The position numbers were made by a program, and so were the translations under genes. 64,000 bases of DNA, taken from assembly GCA_028829895.1 (NCBI GenBank), contig CM054177.1:73689663-73753662 (forward strand), in the 5' to 3' direction. Source of the DNA: Sinotaia quadrata (lineage: Eukaryota; Mollusca; Gastropoda; Architaenioglossa; Viviparidae). This document shows positions 37,955-51,262 of the stretch, one piece after another; the first letter of the stretch is position 1; each line of letters starts with the position of its first letter. The notes under the pieces were generated by a model. That model was not told where the DNA came from. It saw only the letters and a program-made list of their open reading frames with translations, and made no database searches.

Positions 37955-37960
<6 letters not shown>

Positions 37961-38161
37961 TACACACAAAAAAATGGAAATAAATAGATATCTAAATGTA
38001 ACCATATTGTCTCTAAGATTAATAAAAACAAACAAATTAATTTTCTTTGTTAAATATGATTAATTAGCTTATTATGTTGTTTATAAAATTCACCAACGCA
38101 TATTTGTTCAAACTTATAAAGTACGCTGTAGCAATAAATTGCACAGTTTTACATGTTGCTT

Positions 38162-38430
38162 GTTTATTCGGTTTTTTTTATTTGTTGAATTAATTGATTG
38201 TTTTTTGTGTTTGTATAATTTGTTTTTTTTTGTTGATTTGTTTGTTCATTCATTTTTATATTTCTTTAATTACTTGCTTGTTTGGCATGTTTGTTAATTC
38301 GTTTATTGTTTATTCGATTATTATATTTGTTGAATTACTTCTTGTTCTTGGGTTTGTTAATTTGTTTATTGTTTGGTTTTTCGTTTTGTTGTATTGTGAT
38401 TTGTGTACATTTAAAAATATTATTCGATTT
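38162..38430. repeat. Degenerate TTTGTTGA-like T/G-rich tract
   Basis: Imperfect TTTGTTAATTTGTTTATTG motifs give a hydrophobic 80-residue plus frame. Similar in character to the 9.6 and 33.4 kb tracts. Confidence 0.6.
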
Positions 38431-38563
38431 ATTTAAATTACGTCAACAAACAATTTAGTACATACTATTTCCTAAAGCAGAATATACGGAATTCGAATAT
38501 TACATTTTTAATTCTTAGAAGCATATGTATCTGAGTGATTCTACAAATGTGCGAATATGTTTA

Positions 38564-38565
<2 letters not shown>

Positions 38566-38659
<94 letters not shown>
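38566..38659. repeat. (GT)n microsatellite, longest in the window
   Basis: About 46 uninterrupted GT units. Confidence 0.99.
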
Positions 38660-38660
<1 letters not shown>

Positions 38661-39384
38661 TAACCGAAAGAATAAATGTTAAATGGAAATGGACCAAAGC
38701 AGCCAATAAGCAAGTCGCCTGCATATCGTTTCCTGGAGGAGGCGCGAAACATACATCAACATTCTGTTATTGCGTTGCGGTTACACTTGGAGACACCAGG
38801 ATTATAAATTTTTAAATAAAGTTGCTAAGCGTAACAATTTGAAAAGAAAATTGATTATTTTAGAAATTCAATCAGGGATCGCATTACTGAAGTCCTAGTT
38901 GCAATTGTTTCGATGTGTTCTATAACCAAAGCAGCTGAATTAAATCGATTTCATTCACTCACTCACTCATAATCAATGTCAAAGTAATGCAGCTTTGGCC
39001 GAAATGGAGACTAAATAAATCACTAAATATTGCGTTTCTTGGAGTTACATCTCTTGGGTCCATCTCTAGGCGGTAGACTGCGGACTTAAAAATAACGATT
39101 GTTCGGAATGTGCCTCTCGCTACAGCGCAATAAACATATTTAAGAAATGTATTTGTTCAAACCTATTCAAGGAATTATTGCTGTCTTCCTTCACATTTAT
39201 TTCGTGTTTACTGGAATGAAAATTGTATGGTAATTTTGTACAATTGTGGCTCCCTTGGTGTTAGGTTCAGATTAGGGAAACAGTTTTAAAGTTAAGGGTA
39301 CACATGTAAAGCTATAGGTACCCTTGTAAACTTATGGGTACGTTAGTTGAAAAGTTTGGAGAAACTCATACTAACTGTCGCCAA
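38660..39384. other. No gene recognised
   Basis: AT-rich sequence. GGTACACATGTAAAGCTATA-like repeats of about 20 bp occur briefly at 39295-39345. Confidence 0.45.
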
Positions 39385-39780
39385 TAATTCAGAAAGAAAA
39401 GTTACTAATTGACGTAAATACTTCAGATAGAAAAGTTACTAATTGACGTAAATACTTCAGATAGAAAAGTTACTAATTGACGTAAATACTTCAGATAGAA
39501 AAGTTACTAATTGACGTATTTGACCCAGAGAGAAAAATTACTATCTGACGTAAATACTTCAGATGGACAAGCCATTAACTAACGTAAATGAAAAGAAATT
39601 CACTACCGATCAATGTTCCAGAGATGAAAGTCACTGACTATTGTAAATGTTCCAGAAATAACAGTCAAAGAGTGATGCCAACACTCCCACACATTGACTA
39701 ACGCCAATGCTCCAGAAAGAAAAGCCAGTGACGATCGTCAAAACTCCGGGAAAAAAGTTACTGACTATGCAAACTCATGA
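39385..39780. repeat. 34-bp minisatellite with decaying right flank
   Basis: Units of TAATTGACGTAAATACTTCA then GATAGAAAAGTTAC are near-identical for about four units (39405-39510). They then degrade into recognisable CACTGAC..TGTAAATG..CCAGA remnants up to about 39770. Confidence 0.88.
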
Positions 39781-40272
39781 ATTTAGTGTAACTGTTCTTT
39801 GCATAAAAAAATGAACGATATGATTGACCGGGAGCAAATATTAATACAATAGAAAAAAAAATTGTCGGTATACATGTACATTTGTTTGTGTGTGTACGTG
39901 TGTGTGATTTCAATGTATCTTAGAGTGAGTGAGTGAGTGAGTGAATGAGTGAGTAATAAAAGGAAGTGAATAGAGATTTTAGGCTTTTACTGTAGAATAT
40001 CAATTAAGATACTGTGGGTTTCTTTACATTTTACTCTTACTTAATCTTCTTGATGCAGACTTGTTTCATTTTTACCGAAACGAATTTGCAACAGCACTTG
40101 AAAGGAAACAGCTTTAGATGTTCTATTTTTAGTGTAGGTCTCTTTTTGGCTTAAAGTAGTTTCAATGCGCGTACAGAGTTGTTATTGTGAATAATTTGCT
40201 TTTATAGCACGTGAAATTTGGATTTAATGTTCGAGGAATGTTTTCATTGTAAGCTGAGCTTTTCGTTCTGTG

Positions 40273-40510
40273 TGTGACACTAGCGCCACGTAGTTAACGG
40301 TTATGATTATTATTATTATTAATTAATTAATCAACCGTAACTAATTACAAGTGATGAGACTCTTAATTTACGTTATTAATATTCTCCAGACCACTCGTTT
40401 CTCTCCCTTGGTGGATATGCGGGCTCTAAAACCCTTTCTCTCTTCCACAACATTAAAGACAAACATTTATTGCCACACAATATTTCCGTAGGTGGAAAAC
40501 TTCTTACAAA
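40273..40510 (+). mobile_element. Family B dispersed repeat, copy 3
   Basis: TGTGACACTAGCGCCACGTAG, GTTAACGGTTATGATTATTA, ATTCTCCAGACCACTCG, TTGGTGGATATGCGGGC, TTCCACAACATTAAAGACAA and CACACAATATTTCCGTAGG match copy 1 closely. The match stops after CTTCTTACAAAG, so the last 40 bp or so of the element is missing. Confidence 0.9.
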
Positions 40511-40701
40511 GAGCAATTTTATTATAGTTGGTTCTAATTCGTGTTTTAATCATTTTTCTTTAATGGTACTTTCTCGACTGTATAGTTTGATATTATCTTA
40601 TCTCGTATCTATATCTCTGTGTTTTTTGCTACATATTCAAAAGCCTGCGGCAGGATTAGTCTTCATGCTCCAAACTCGATCCTCTCTCTCCTCGTCTCCA
40701 C

Positions 40702-40835
40702 ATAGCCTCCTGATCCACTGACTCTCTTTTGAATTTGTAAAATATCTCTTCTCTTTGTTTGTGCTTTACATAGCCTCCTGATCCACTGACTCTCTTTTGA
40801 ATTTGTAAAATATCTCTTCTCTTTGTTTGTGCTTT
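40702..40835. repeat. 67-bp tandem duplication
   Basis: Two apparently identical copies start CATAGCCTCCTGATCCACTG and end TTTGTGCTTTA. Confidence 0.95.
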
Positions 40836-40839
40836 ACAG

Positions 40840-42850
40840 TTTGATTCATCTTCTAAAATCCAACCGGAACTCCTCTGCACACTGTTGCTAGGAACTTGCG
40901 CTCATCTTCAAGCAAATGTGTTTTTAACGTTCCCAAAGTAAAGTGTAAGCCACGCGATCAGAGTTCAGTGGCCTAGCATGATCTATCTATTTGACATGGA
41001 TTGGGAGACACAAAATTAAATAATGTTCGTTTTTCAGAAAAAGGCGCTCATATACATATATTTATTTTGTTCAGATGTATTTTATATACGTGAATAGCAA
41101 TATCTTGTCTGTCGTTATGTAATGTTTTCAATCTGTACTTTGGTAAATAATTTTTAATGTGTTTCTTTTTTTCCTATTTTTTTTCTGTTTATTATTTATT
41201 GATACCTTTCGTGTGGATCATCTCTTCTTGTGTGCGCGCGTTTACTGAGTTTAGTTTTGTTGAAAAGAGTGTGTTAAGATGTTCGTGTATTTTATATGTA
41301 AGTATTGTCATGTGTTTGAAGTCGCTCTTTAACAATAAGCGCTCATTTAAACTATAGTAGTGATATTAGTAGCCCTAACAGGAATAGAATTATTATTGTA
41401 ATTGCTTCTGCAGCTCCAGTTGAATTTGTTACCAACATCACCGTCATCATGTTTATCATCATTATACTCATCATCACTATTACCATTATCTTAAATATTA
41501 AGATTAATGTAACAACATTTCTTTGTTAGATGACATATTAAACTAAACGTCAGTAATACTTACTCTTAGATATTATTTAAATTCACTTGCTTGATATATC
41601 TGAAATTAGATGTAACCAAGCTGTGTGTGGAGAGAGCGAGAGGGGTGGGTGCCTAATCGTTAGCCTGCCGATCTTTCTGTCCACACTGTCAGCAAACGCG
41701 TTACAGTCTTAGCGAGAAATCAGCCGGCTTGCAGAAGAGTGTGCAAAGCAACATGGGAAATCAATGACGGTCAAGTTGTAGGTCAACAGGCCCTTACGTA
41801 CACTGTGCAAACGTGCTCATTCGAAGCTGCCGAGATGCGAGACGCAATGTAAACACCTAACTGCGAAAAAGGAAATGAAAGATCACAGAATTAAATTTGG
41901 AAAAAAGCTCTTGTAAAAACTGGCATTCAAATTTTAAGTCCAAGGTTTCTGATCGAATTGAATTTACGAAACGGTGCTTTGTTTTGTCCTTTGTTCGTCT
42001 TCTTCGTGACCTTCTACGTGACCTATATAACCGCGTTTTGTTTGTTCTGGACAGGAAACGACAGGTTTGTTTGGATTGTTTTCTTTAACATTGGTGATCA
42101 GGGCGTTCGTCAGCAGTGTTGTCACGCGCTGTTTGTCCTGACTTATGGCTGCATTGTGGTTGATATGGTATGGTTTCTGTTGTCGTACGAAATTAGATAT
42201 CGATGTGAGGAAACATCGTGTCGACTACAAGAGCTATTAGTGAGAGAGCTGTGACACGGCGGACATGGACCCTGAAAATGTTACGGTATGAATAAGTTCT
42301 GTAAATATGGATGCACATATTCGCATGTATATAGGCTATGAATGTGTGCAGATAGATAGAAAGATAGACAGATGGACGGATAGACAGACAGCCAAATTCG
42401 TAACGTATAAATACACACAGGAAATATAGTGTTGTAGCTGTAGTTTTCACAAAACACTGATATATTAGAAAAGCACTATTAAATGTATACTGTCATAGCT
42501 CAGGTCGTTTTCCACTAAAATTGAGATACAGAAAATCACTATTGAATTACACTTTCATAGCTCATGGCACTCTTCACCACGACTATAATGATCAGATGCA
42601 TGGCAGCGACAATGTTACGCAATTGTATAAATTAAATATATGCATATTTTCCAGTGACTATTTTTCAACATATCATATTTTACATTTCTCTGTTGAACAG
42701 TTCTTTATGATAAAGTAATTGTATAGAACAAAATTGCTGATTATAATTAACTAACATCTCCGATAATTACCTTAAGGCCGCTACCATTTTTGTCTTGTCC
42801 TTTGACCTTTGACTTTTACAGCAAAAAGAAAATAAAGAACATATGTCTCC
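40840..42850. other. AT-rich stretch, no gene assigned
   Basis: A plus frame at 41958-42254 (98 codons) has two hydrophobic stretches (LFCPLFVFFVTFYVTYITAF and ALFVLTYGCIVVDMVWFLL). It lies on a T-rich strand with no splice or family support, so it is not called. A degenerate GATA tract lies at 42350-42392. Confidence 0.4.
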
Positions 42851-43076
42851 CATAGGAACTGGATGAAATTTGAAATTTTGTCTTTGTCACTTTATGTTAC
42901 TGGATGAAATATCTCCTTTGGCATTTTAAGTGATGTTATGTTACTGGATGAAATATAATCAGTGGCACTTTAAGTGATGTTATTTTACTGGATGAAATAT
43001 AGCCTGTGGCATTTTAAGTGAATTTATGTTACTGGATGCAATATAGCCTGTGGCATTTTAATTTAATTTATGTTAC
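42850..43076. repeat. About 46-bp minisatellite, five units
   Basis: Units of TTATGTTACTGGATGAAATAT then a variable base pair and TGGCATTTTAAGTGA, imperfect and most alike in the centre. Confidence 0.9.
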
Positions 43077-44360
43077 TGTCATATATTTGCATACAGACTG
43101 TTTACACAAGGTTGGGGAAAAAAAACCAACATAAAACCAACAAAAAAAAATAGCACATCTTTAGTGATGTCTCTGAATTTTGAAATTAGATTTAATTTAA
43201 AAACAAGTTTACTCATGCTTTATTCGGTTCCTGTTGCGCAAAATGAGAAAATATATCATTGAGACCTATAATCATTTTAAAGGGCTTCTGTTTTGTCACG
43301 ATAATGAGGGAATATTAATTTTTAAAAATTTTCTCTCCCTCTAAGTATTTTCTAACCCTAAACCATTAACGAAACAGCCAAATTAGTTTACACAAAGACA
43401 GGGGTGAAAATGACCATTTTGTCAACAATGCGAAAACTAAGTCGGAAACCCTAGCCTTAAGTTCATGCCAGAGAATGGAAAAAGTATAATTGAGGGAGAG
43501 CGCTGGCTGACCCTCTGTAGTCAGGACACCATGCCCATAAATCTATCATGTCAGTGTACAGGCAGATAGGCTAGAGACAATTTTGTCCGTGAAAAGGCAG
43601 GCTCTGAGTTTTGAAATGTAACATCTTTTTAAGAATCACCACAATAAAATGTTTGGTAGTTTAAGTTGATACTGTATTGTGAAACTACTTATTGAAATAG
43701 ATTTTGAGTATTTGGAAAGTTAAGATTTATATTACCACAATTAAATGTATTGGTTTGTGTGTACAACCATTTCTTGCTGTGATTAATGTACGGCTTGCCG
43801 GGTGGCCCTGAGTTGCCATAGTAACTGTAGTTTTAAAATAAAATAAGAGTAGGATCGTTGCTCTGAGATTTTAGTCAGTGTGCTCTGAGAGTTAGCTAGG
43901 TAGGGCAAATGGATATATAAATCACAGGTGCCAACTGGGAACTTGATACTTGAGAATGTAGCATGTTGTAGAGAGGGTGGGAAATACCCTCAGAGTTTCT
44001 CCCTGCTTTTTTGTACTAGGAACTGTCTACGAAGCTGGGAGGCAAACAGCTGGAGAGTTCTTGGACACTGCAACAGAGTGCCAGATGCCTACCCAGCTGT
44101 ATTTGAAGGCACGCCATTCAAGGCCGTCCACAGATCAAGATGAACTAGTCAAACAGGACAGTAATCTCTGGGTTTTTCAAAGACTGTGCAAAGACCATGG
44201 GAGATCGATTATTTCCCAATAGAAGTGATGAATTGGCAGTATAATGTCACAGCGCATGGGATATGTTGTAGAGTGAAATATTACATAAGAGGTATTATTA
44301 TCGCTGGAAACAGTCAATGGTCATGCATGTGGCATGCCGCGGAAGAATGGCAAGGTTGGC
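43077..44360. other. No gene recognised
   Basis: Two overlapping plus frames at 43928-44222 are open with mixed composition. They compete with each other and show no known domain or convincing splice sites. Confidence 0.4.
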
Positions 44361-44368
44361 CGTTACGT

Positions 44369-44490
44369 AATGAGAAGAGAAGAGACGAGAAATGTGAGAG
44401 AAGAGGAGAAACGAAGTTAAGAGAAGAGATGCGATGAAATGAGGAGAAATAGAAGAAAAGAAGGGAGAAGAGAGAACGTAACAAGAGTTG
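44369..44490 (+). repeat. Homopurine GA-rich tract
   Basis: The plus strand is almost entirely A and G (GAGAAGAGAAGAGACGAG and similar) for over 100 bp, a potential triplex-forming tract. It is followed at 44632-44738 by three roughly 35-bp units containing GATAACTATGTGAG. Confidence 0.8.
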
Positions 44491-44759
44491 AGAAATTAGG
44501 CCTAACGAAGAGCGCAACGAGAGCATGAAGTTGTAGCAGCCGTTGTAGCAGTGAAGATGGTCGTATTTGAGTTCCAGGGAGCGAACCAGTGTCGAGACAT
44601 CGACAGTGTTTTTGTGTATCATCAAAACCCCCCAGCACAAGAAGAAAGAGATGATAACTATGTGAGCCCAGCACAAGAGAAAGTAACGATAACTATGTGA
44701 GCAGAGAACAAGAAGAAAGTGATGATAACTATATGAGTAAAAGAAAATTCTAATTAGGG

Positions 44760-44890
44760 TAAGAATCTCAGAGCACGTAAACGTAAACCTAAACATAAAC
44801 TAAAACTTAAAACTAAAGCTTAGGAATCTTAATTAAGCATTAAACCTAAAACTAAAACTAAACCTTAAGTTTAAATCTACGTATAAGTAA
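44760..44890. repeat. Degenerate AAACCTAAA-type repeat
   Basis: Motifs such as AAACCTAAAC and AAACTAAAAC recur irregularly. They are not clean TTAGGG units. Confidence 0.55.
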
Positions 44891-45627
44891 AGGATGGCTT
44901 TAAGATTAATATAAGAAAATATTGATGTCACTGATTGAAGAGGACTTGCAAGTCAAATGACATTTGTTTATTGTTGAATTATTGAATTTTGATATAAGAG
45001 CAGTGGCTCCAGAACTTTGAAATAATGACTGTTATATTATGTTGTAAAATGCTTAGGCAATTTTAGAAGTAGTACTGCATGAAGAATCTTGAATTTTGCA
45101 TTTATTTTATTCATAATTTTTTTCTTTCATTCTTTATTCCCCCCTACCCATGGGTGTAAGTGTGGATGGCTGACTAACCAAAGTGTGAGAGGAAACCCAT
45201 AGACCAATAAATTTGAATTTATATTCTGACTTTCAGGCTTTCTCCTGTCTATTGTTTTGAAAGAGTGGTTGCTGTCGTTGTTATACGTTGTGTCGTCTGT
45301 GCCATCTACACTTCACCCTTACCCGTATGCAAGCACACATGCAAACATGTCGGCAATACGTAACCTACACGCAGAATAAAATTCGAGCCAAACAATCATC
45401 TTGGTATTTTGTGTGCGGATTTGTAATCTTTATGCAAGTCCTACGTGGCGTCGACAAGCCACCACCCTCCCCTCATCAGAGAGAAAGCGGGTGGCGACAC
45501 GTTTAAACAAATTAAAATACAAACCAGAACAAAAAAAAAAAGTAAATGTTTTCGCTCTGCATTTTTCCTTGAGCGACTATTCGGTTTAGTTCTGTTTGTG
45601 CTTGAACGAGTGAAAGCAATTGTTACA

Positions 45628-45925
45628 CTTTGACACAAGTACATAACCTTCTCGACTTAAGTTTGTTTATTGTGCGTTGACAACAGGTAGTTATTCGTAC
45701 ACTATGACACAAGTACACAACCTTCTCGACTTAAGGTTGTTTATTGTGCGTTGATAACAGATAGTTATTCATACACTATGACACAAGTACACAACCTTCT
45801 CGACTAAAGTTTGTTTATTGTGCGTTGACAACAGATAGTTATTCGTACACTATGACACAAATACACAACCTGCTCAGAGTAAGTTTGCTTTGTACATTGG
45901 CAACCGATAGTTAATCATACACTAT
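45628..45925. repeat. 74-bp minisatellite, four units
   Basis: Units of ACTATGACACAAGTACACAA, CCTTCTCGACTTAAG, GTTTATTGTGCGTTGA and AACAGATAGTTATTC. The first three are close and the fourth is diverged. A looser 66-bp duplication (CGTGGCT...ACAAAATTTGCTTCAGA) follows at 46050-46175. Confidence 0.95.
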
Positions 45926-46175
45926 GGCAACAAAGATACAATCTGCTCCCATGCTCCACATTGCAATATTTCTTCAAAATGCAACCACTACACTGAAGAT
46001 TTTGGACTTAAGCGTGGTGGCTCCACTCTCTCTGGAAATTTGCATTAAACGTGGCTTGGCCTACAGAGTACAAAATTTGCTTCAGATGGAAATAGGCTAT
46101 TTTTGTTCAAATAATCGTGGCTCCCCCCTACAGAATACAAAATTTGCTTCAGAGGAAATTAGGCTGGTTATGTTA

Positions 46176-47888
46176 AAAGCAAACGTGCTCCAAACAAAGA
46201 ACCATGAAAACTAATATATAAATTGTCATCATCTCTATATTTGTAAGGTGAGACGCGCAGATTGTGATGCCACTGGTTATATATTCCAGCGAAAGAGAAT
46301 AAATAAGCATGAGCAGGTAGTCACCTTTATGTCTTGAGGATACATGTGTTATGCATACACATACCTAAATAGACATAAGTTCATTCGTTGCAACATGCAT
46401 ATATTAATACATGCAATATTAATACACACATGCACACTGCGATATAATACAGTCTTTCAGACACAACATAATATTTTAATGTGACCGCAGGCGGGGACAA
46501 TTAACGGTATGTTTATGTGACTGTGTACTGACAGCTCTTCTTTGTAGTCCTTTGGTCCGCCATTTAGTCCTATACCGTAGCGTTTGAGATTTGACTTTTC
46601 TTAACTCTGAATACTGGAGAGTGCTCTTGAAATTCTAATTTAATAGTCAAGGGATATAGAGATCATACCAAACTATTTCCACCATGACTTATATGTCCTT
46701 AGTCATTTGTTCATCTGCTATCATTGTACTTCTACCAAGTGAGAAGAAAAAATATCTTTGTGATGTTTCATTGCTAAGGATGTTGTGTTAATATGTGGGA
46801 ATATTGTATGCAAAATTTAGTTAAGTGAAATGTGTGATGAAAATGTTATTATTAACTGTAATAATGATGTAAATGTTTCTTTCTTATATAATACCTTGTC
46901 ATGTTCTGTACATGAAAGATAGCAGCTGCGTTTGTCAAATAGTGTTTTAGAATTTCTATAATGTTGTTTGATTAAAGTATAATAAAATTTCTAGATATTC
47001 CCCTATATTATTTCATCTATTTATTACTTTATTTATTTCATTTATTATTACCTAGTAATAAAGTAAAGCAGTTATTATTTAATTATATGTTTGAAATATA
47101 GATGTGTGATTATTTGACTGTATATCATAAATCATAAATTGCACAAGGAAATAATGTAAACTATCATTTAAAAAAAATCAATAACTACAAACTATGTTCT
47201 CTCTGACTATATAAACGTATACTAGAATTAATGAATGCATAAAACAATAAAGAATGATTAAGGTGTATACACTAACACAGCATAATACAAATTTCCCGCG
47301 TACTTTTTAAACAAGCAAACAACGATAGCTGACGTCAGCAAGTGCTGGCCTAATTTGCCGCTACAGCTGTGCTTGTGGAAACAAAGCACTGTAAAATGGC
47401 GGGCAGCAAATTTAAAATTTCATCCCTCTACACAAATCCTAGCCTTCCACATTTGTTTAATACTGCTTATGTCTTTATTTTATTGATAGTAAATAAGAAA
47501 CAATTTAATGCTAACACTATTGTGTGTTCTTTGTGTCTTAGCCAACGTAATATGTATGTTTGATTGACTCTAAATGATTTGGGGAGGTTGGTCGTTGTAT
47601 CGACCATTTCTGCACCTGTGCCATTACAGTGCCTGTTGGCCTACTCGTCCTAGATCTAACGACCTCTTACCCATGCTCAGCCAGTGACTCTCCCTGGGAA
47701 GACATCCTCTACGTCTGCAAGATTGCAGATGTTCTCTAGAATCCTTCATTAATAGGAATTATTACTACAACACTTATAGCTCAATAAGGCTATAGTGTCA
47801 AGGGCCAGACTGAAGACGTCTACACAGTTTGGGGAATTGTGAGTATGGTGTACGACATAACAAGAGAACTCAGTTTCTCGAGTTTAAT
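46176..47888. other. AT-rich stretch, nothing recognised
   Basis: No repeat copy or supportable exon seen. Confidence 0.45.
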
Positions 47889-47966
47889 CCAGAATTCATC
47901 AGGTAAATGTTATGTTCCAGAATTCATCAGGTAAATGTTATGTTCCAGAATTCATCAGGTAAAACC
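47889..47966. repeat. 28-bp minisatellite, about 2.7 units
   Basis: CCAGAATTCATCAGGTAAAT then GTTATGTT repeated exactly, with a truncated third unit. Confidence 0.95.
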
Positions 47967-48651
47967 CTCCAATTTTAATCTCTCGTAACTGTTTCTGTGA
48001 AGAATTTCCTTTTACTTACTGATTTGTACTAATTGCTTCCACCTGTGTCATGTCATTTTGAATTCAAAAGACAGCAGGATCTTTAGTAATTTTGTACCAC
48101 ATAATGAACTGTGGAAGACAATTATTTTTTTCTGATGATATGTTATGTTCCAGCATGCACTGAATTTTAAAACTGAATGGCTTTCAAACATTTCCTATTT
48201 AATTAACCAGATGAATTATTGTTGATTTTATGTCATATATTCATAAATATTGATTTTTGCTTAGGTGACTGCTTTTGACTCCTTTGTAAGACCTCAGAAA
48301 ATTCATTTTTTTAATATTCTTTCCTTTCTTCTTGATAATACGATGTTACGGTAGTTGAATAGAGTTTCAGTGAATTGAAGTTGGTGCTTATATAGGATAT
48401 ATCAGTGTTCGGACATAGATTTAGTAAATCGTATCAGTCTTTCTGTCTACGCCAGAAGAATAATATTTCTCTGAGAAAGAAATTGACAATGGGTGACTTC
48501 TGAATAAAGTGCCTTCTTTTCTGGAATCTGTTCAGCGGATGGGACAGAATAACTTGATGACGACAGCCACCACGAGAAATGTCATTTTCGACTCTTTATT
48601 TCATATCTGTCCAATCAGTATTGAGAGTACTGTACTTTTTCTTCTGTACAT

Positions 48652-48671
48652 TATATATATATATGTGTGTG

Positions 48672-48716
<45 letters not shown>
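48652..48716. repeat. (AT)n-(GT)n microsatellite
   Basis: A short TATATA run leads into about 25 GT units with one GC and one TA interruption. Confidence 0.97.
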
Positions 48717-48719
<3 letters not shown>

Positions 48720-49092
48720 CTTCTGGTCTATCTATTCCCCCTTACACACCAAAATAGTATAGAAATACGAGCGGCAAAGTAAGTCCTGCAATGTAAGTCA
48801 GGAACTGGTCGCTAAAACGGGCGCTTCTGTCCTTTGCCATGATTCATATTTTACTTATTTAACAAAATATTATTAAACGTCTACATGATGTGTTTTATTT
48901 GAAATATATGAGCAAGCAAACCTGTACAGCACTGTTTTGAAAGAAAGCCATCAAGTAATCTTTGACCCGACCCATCAAGACACTGAACAAATTACTATCG
49001 CCCACTGTGAAATACTTGCATGAGATGATGGTCATAATAACGTGCCTCTTTCAAACTACAAAAAACAAACCAGATAAAGCTAAATATCTTGT

Positions 49093-49589
49093 AGCTACAG
49101 ATCCCTCCAGGCTGTGAATGCTCTAGAAAAAAACATACGGGAGGGAGAGGGCAGACCAGACATTAGTTACCCAATATTAGACCAAGTGCGAAAACTGGCA
49201 GGAAATGAAGTTAAGCTCATATGGATCCTTACCCACATTAACAAAGGCAAAGGACAAGCAGATAAACTGCCTGAAAAGGGACTAACAGAAGATAAAGAAA
49301 TAAAACGTTATTACCATACCACAAGAAAAACTTCAACATCTTGAAAAAGTAAAATGACAAAATCTGCGAAATCCTATTTTTAAAACTAGCAAAAGGACGA
49401 CGACCCCAGATTTATAAATTAAATAAGATACCAACATTCTATAATGGCACTAGAAGAGAACAATCGAAAATTTCTAAATTCAGACTTGAAAGTGAAATAA
49501 CAAGCTATAAGATAATTAAGTGCACGTGTGGTGAGCAACTAAATATAGAACACTTTATAAAAGACTGCAGACTAATAGGATCAGAATGA
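49093..49589 (+). pseudogene. 3' end of a non-LTR retrotransposon ORF2 (RNase H and zinc-binding tail), frameshifted
   Basis: From 49096 the plus strand reads YRSLQAVNALEKNIREGEG, then RPDISYPILDQVRKLAGNEV, and a KLIWILTHINKGKGQADKL segment. This matches the C-terminal half of the RNase H domain in I/Jockey-group non-LTR elements (usual forms: TDS.QA..AL, then W.PGH.GI.GNE.AD.LA). The Gly of PGH and the NE pair are altered and the frame ends at about 49343. About 50 bp on, in another frame (49395-49589), GRRPQIYKLNKIPTFYNGTRRE leads to KCTCGEQLNIEHFIKDC, the C-x-C-x7-H-x4-C tail that follows RNase H in these elements. One or more frameshifts and substituted key residues make it a dead fossil. 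Upstream reverse transcriptase was not found, so the copy is 5'-truncated, as is typical. A (CA)n run 200 bp downstream may mark the old 3' end. Confidence 0.72.
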
Positions 49590-49789
49590 AGATCACTGAG
49601 AGAATAGTTAATAGAAAATAAAATACCGACAACACAGTCAGAGTACTAAATTCCCAAAGACGACAATGTAACGAGTGTAAGGGCAGGTTGATTAGGATGG
49701 TAGTGAGCCATCCACTACATCAACTATTGTAAATATTTTTTTAAAATTAATATATCCACTGTCAAATAGCTAGGTAATCCGAATCCCTC

Positions 49790-49793
<4 letters not shown>

Positions 49794-49842
<49 letters not shown>
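49794..49842. repeat. (AC)n microsatellite
   Basis: About 24 AC units, uninterrupted. Confidence 0.98.
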
Positions 49843-49844
<2 letters not shown>

Positions 49845-51176
49845 GTACACCTTTATAAAATAGATTACTAGTGGTGGGAAGATAACTGATTGGACCACAG
49901 AAGTAGACTTGACAAGGTCAAAGGACTAGCCATATAAAATAATGATTTGGAGGACCATCTAAATATCAAACTTTAACCAATGAAATAAAATTACACAAAT
50001 AAATGTATAAATAAAATCACCCATCCCACAATCTTATGAACCTGATCAAATTTCAACAGTTAAAAGCAATATGTACATAGAAAATAAGATAAGAATACCA
50101 AACAAATAACATTATACACAACTACATGAGTCAGAACAATCAAAGAATAGACATAATCCTCTCCAAGCTCCCAGACACCCCTCATAACCCGTCCCCACCC
50201 ACAATCCTCATTGTGGAATCGGCCTAGGCCGGGAGCGCTCCCCATAAATTAAGTAAGATGGACAGACCACGCAAACACTTGGCGCCAAAAATCCAAGAGG
50301 GCCTGTAAGTATTTGACATCAAACGGGAGGAGACTGAAAACGTTGCGGCCAGTAGAACACGTTGGGGAAAACTTGATGTCCAATGTACCCAGATGCCCAG
50401 GCAGACCTAAGTCGAGAATGGATAAATAATTTGGATAATTATTGCACTTCATGGCCAAATGAGTGAGAAATTATTTCAATATTGGTTGTAACTCACAGCC
50501 AAGTGACTGATTAATGATGAGAATGTTTGTCGTAAATCACAGCTAAATGACTGACTGACTGAATTTGGAGAAGCGCTTCTTGCCAGGCTATTTCGCGCTG
50601 GGAGGGGATAGGGTGGTTGGGCATGACGGCTACTTCAATGTTATAATAGGCATCTTTGCCGAAGCATCATTGCTGTGCTAGTTGTTTAAGAGCTGCTGTG
50701 GTTGTTGTATTGTTTTCTTGGCTGGAAGTGGTAGCTCTGTTTTGTTTTCTTTTAATTTTTATTATTATTGTCCTAGATTGAATACTTTAGCTTCTAGTAT
50801 AATAACCTGGCTGCTTGTGTTTTTCTATTCTTTTCCTTATACATGTTATTTTTTTCTAATGGTTGTTTATTTATTCGTTTATTTATCCATTTATATAGTT
50901 TATTTATTTATTTTATATTTATTATTATTATTATCCCTTTTTCACGGCTTCATTTGGCTGTCAGTTATGAACTAAGGTCTCGGAATCTTACCAAAATTAT
51001 GGGAGATCCAAGGTTTTACCAAGGATGTGAGCACTTCCGAAGAGTGCTGCTTTTAGCAGTGGGGCAATTGTGTGTTGTCCAGGCATTTTATTCAGATATC
51101 ATTTCAATTCAGGTGATATGTTCCCCAAAGATCCTATCACTACAGGTATTAGTTCTGCTTTTACATTCCACAGCCT

Positions 51177-51180
<4 letters not shown>
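49843..51180. other. No gene recognised
   Basis: AT-rich. TTATTTATTT-like and T-rich tracts at 50760-50940 create hydrophobic plus frames that run into the GT microsatellite, so they are rejected. Confidence 0.45.
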
Positions 51181-51247
<67 letters not shown>

Positions 51248-51262
51248 TGTGTGTGTGTGTGT
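51181..51262. repeat. (GT)n microsatellite
   Basis: About 40 GT units with one TA interruption near 51240. It is followed by an uninterrupted G run of about 13 at 51292-51304. Confidence 0.98.

Noticed and set aside
41958..42254. 98-codon frame with two hydrophobic stretches
   Set aside because: The T-rich strand favours Phe/Leu/Val codons. No family resemblance or splice evidence; kept only as a note.
43928..44222. Two overlapping plus frames of 71 and 81 codons
   Set aside because: They compete for the same bases, neither resembles a known protein, and no splice sites support them.
44760..44890. Interstitial telomere repeat
   Set aside because: The motifs are AAACCTAAA and AAACTAAAA with irregular spacing, not repeated TTAGGG or its complement.
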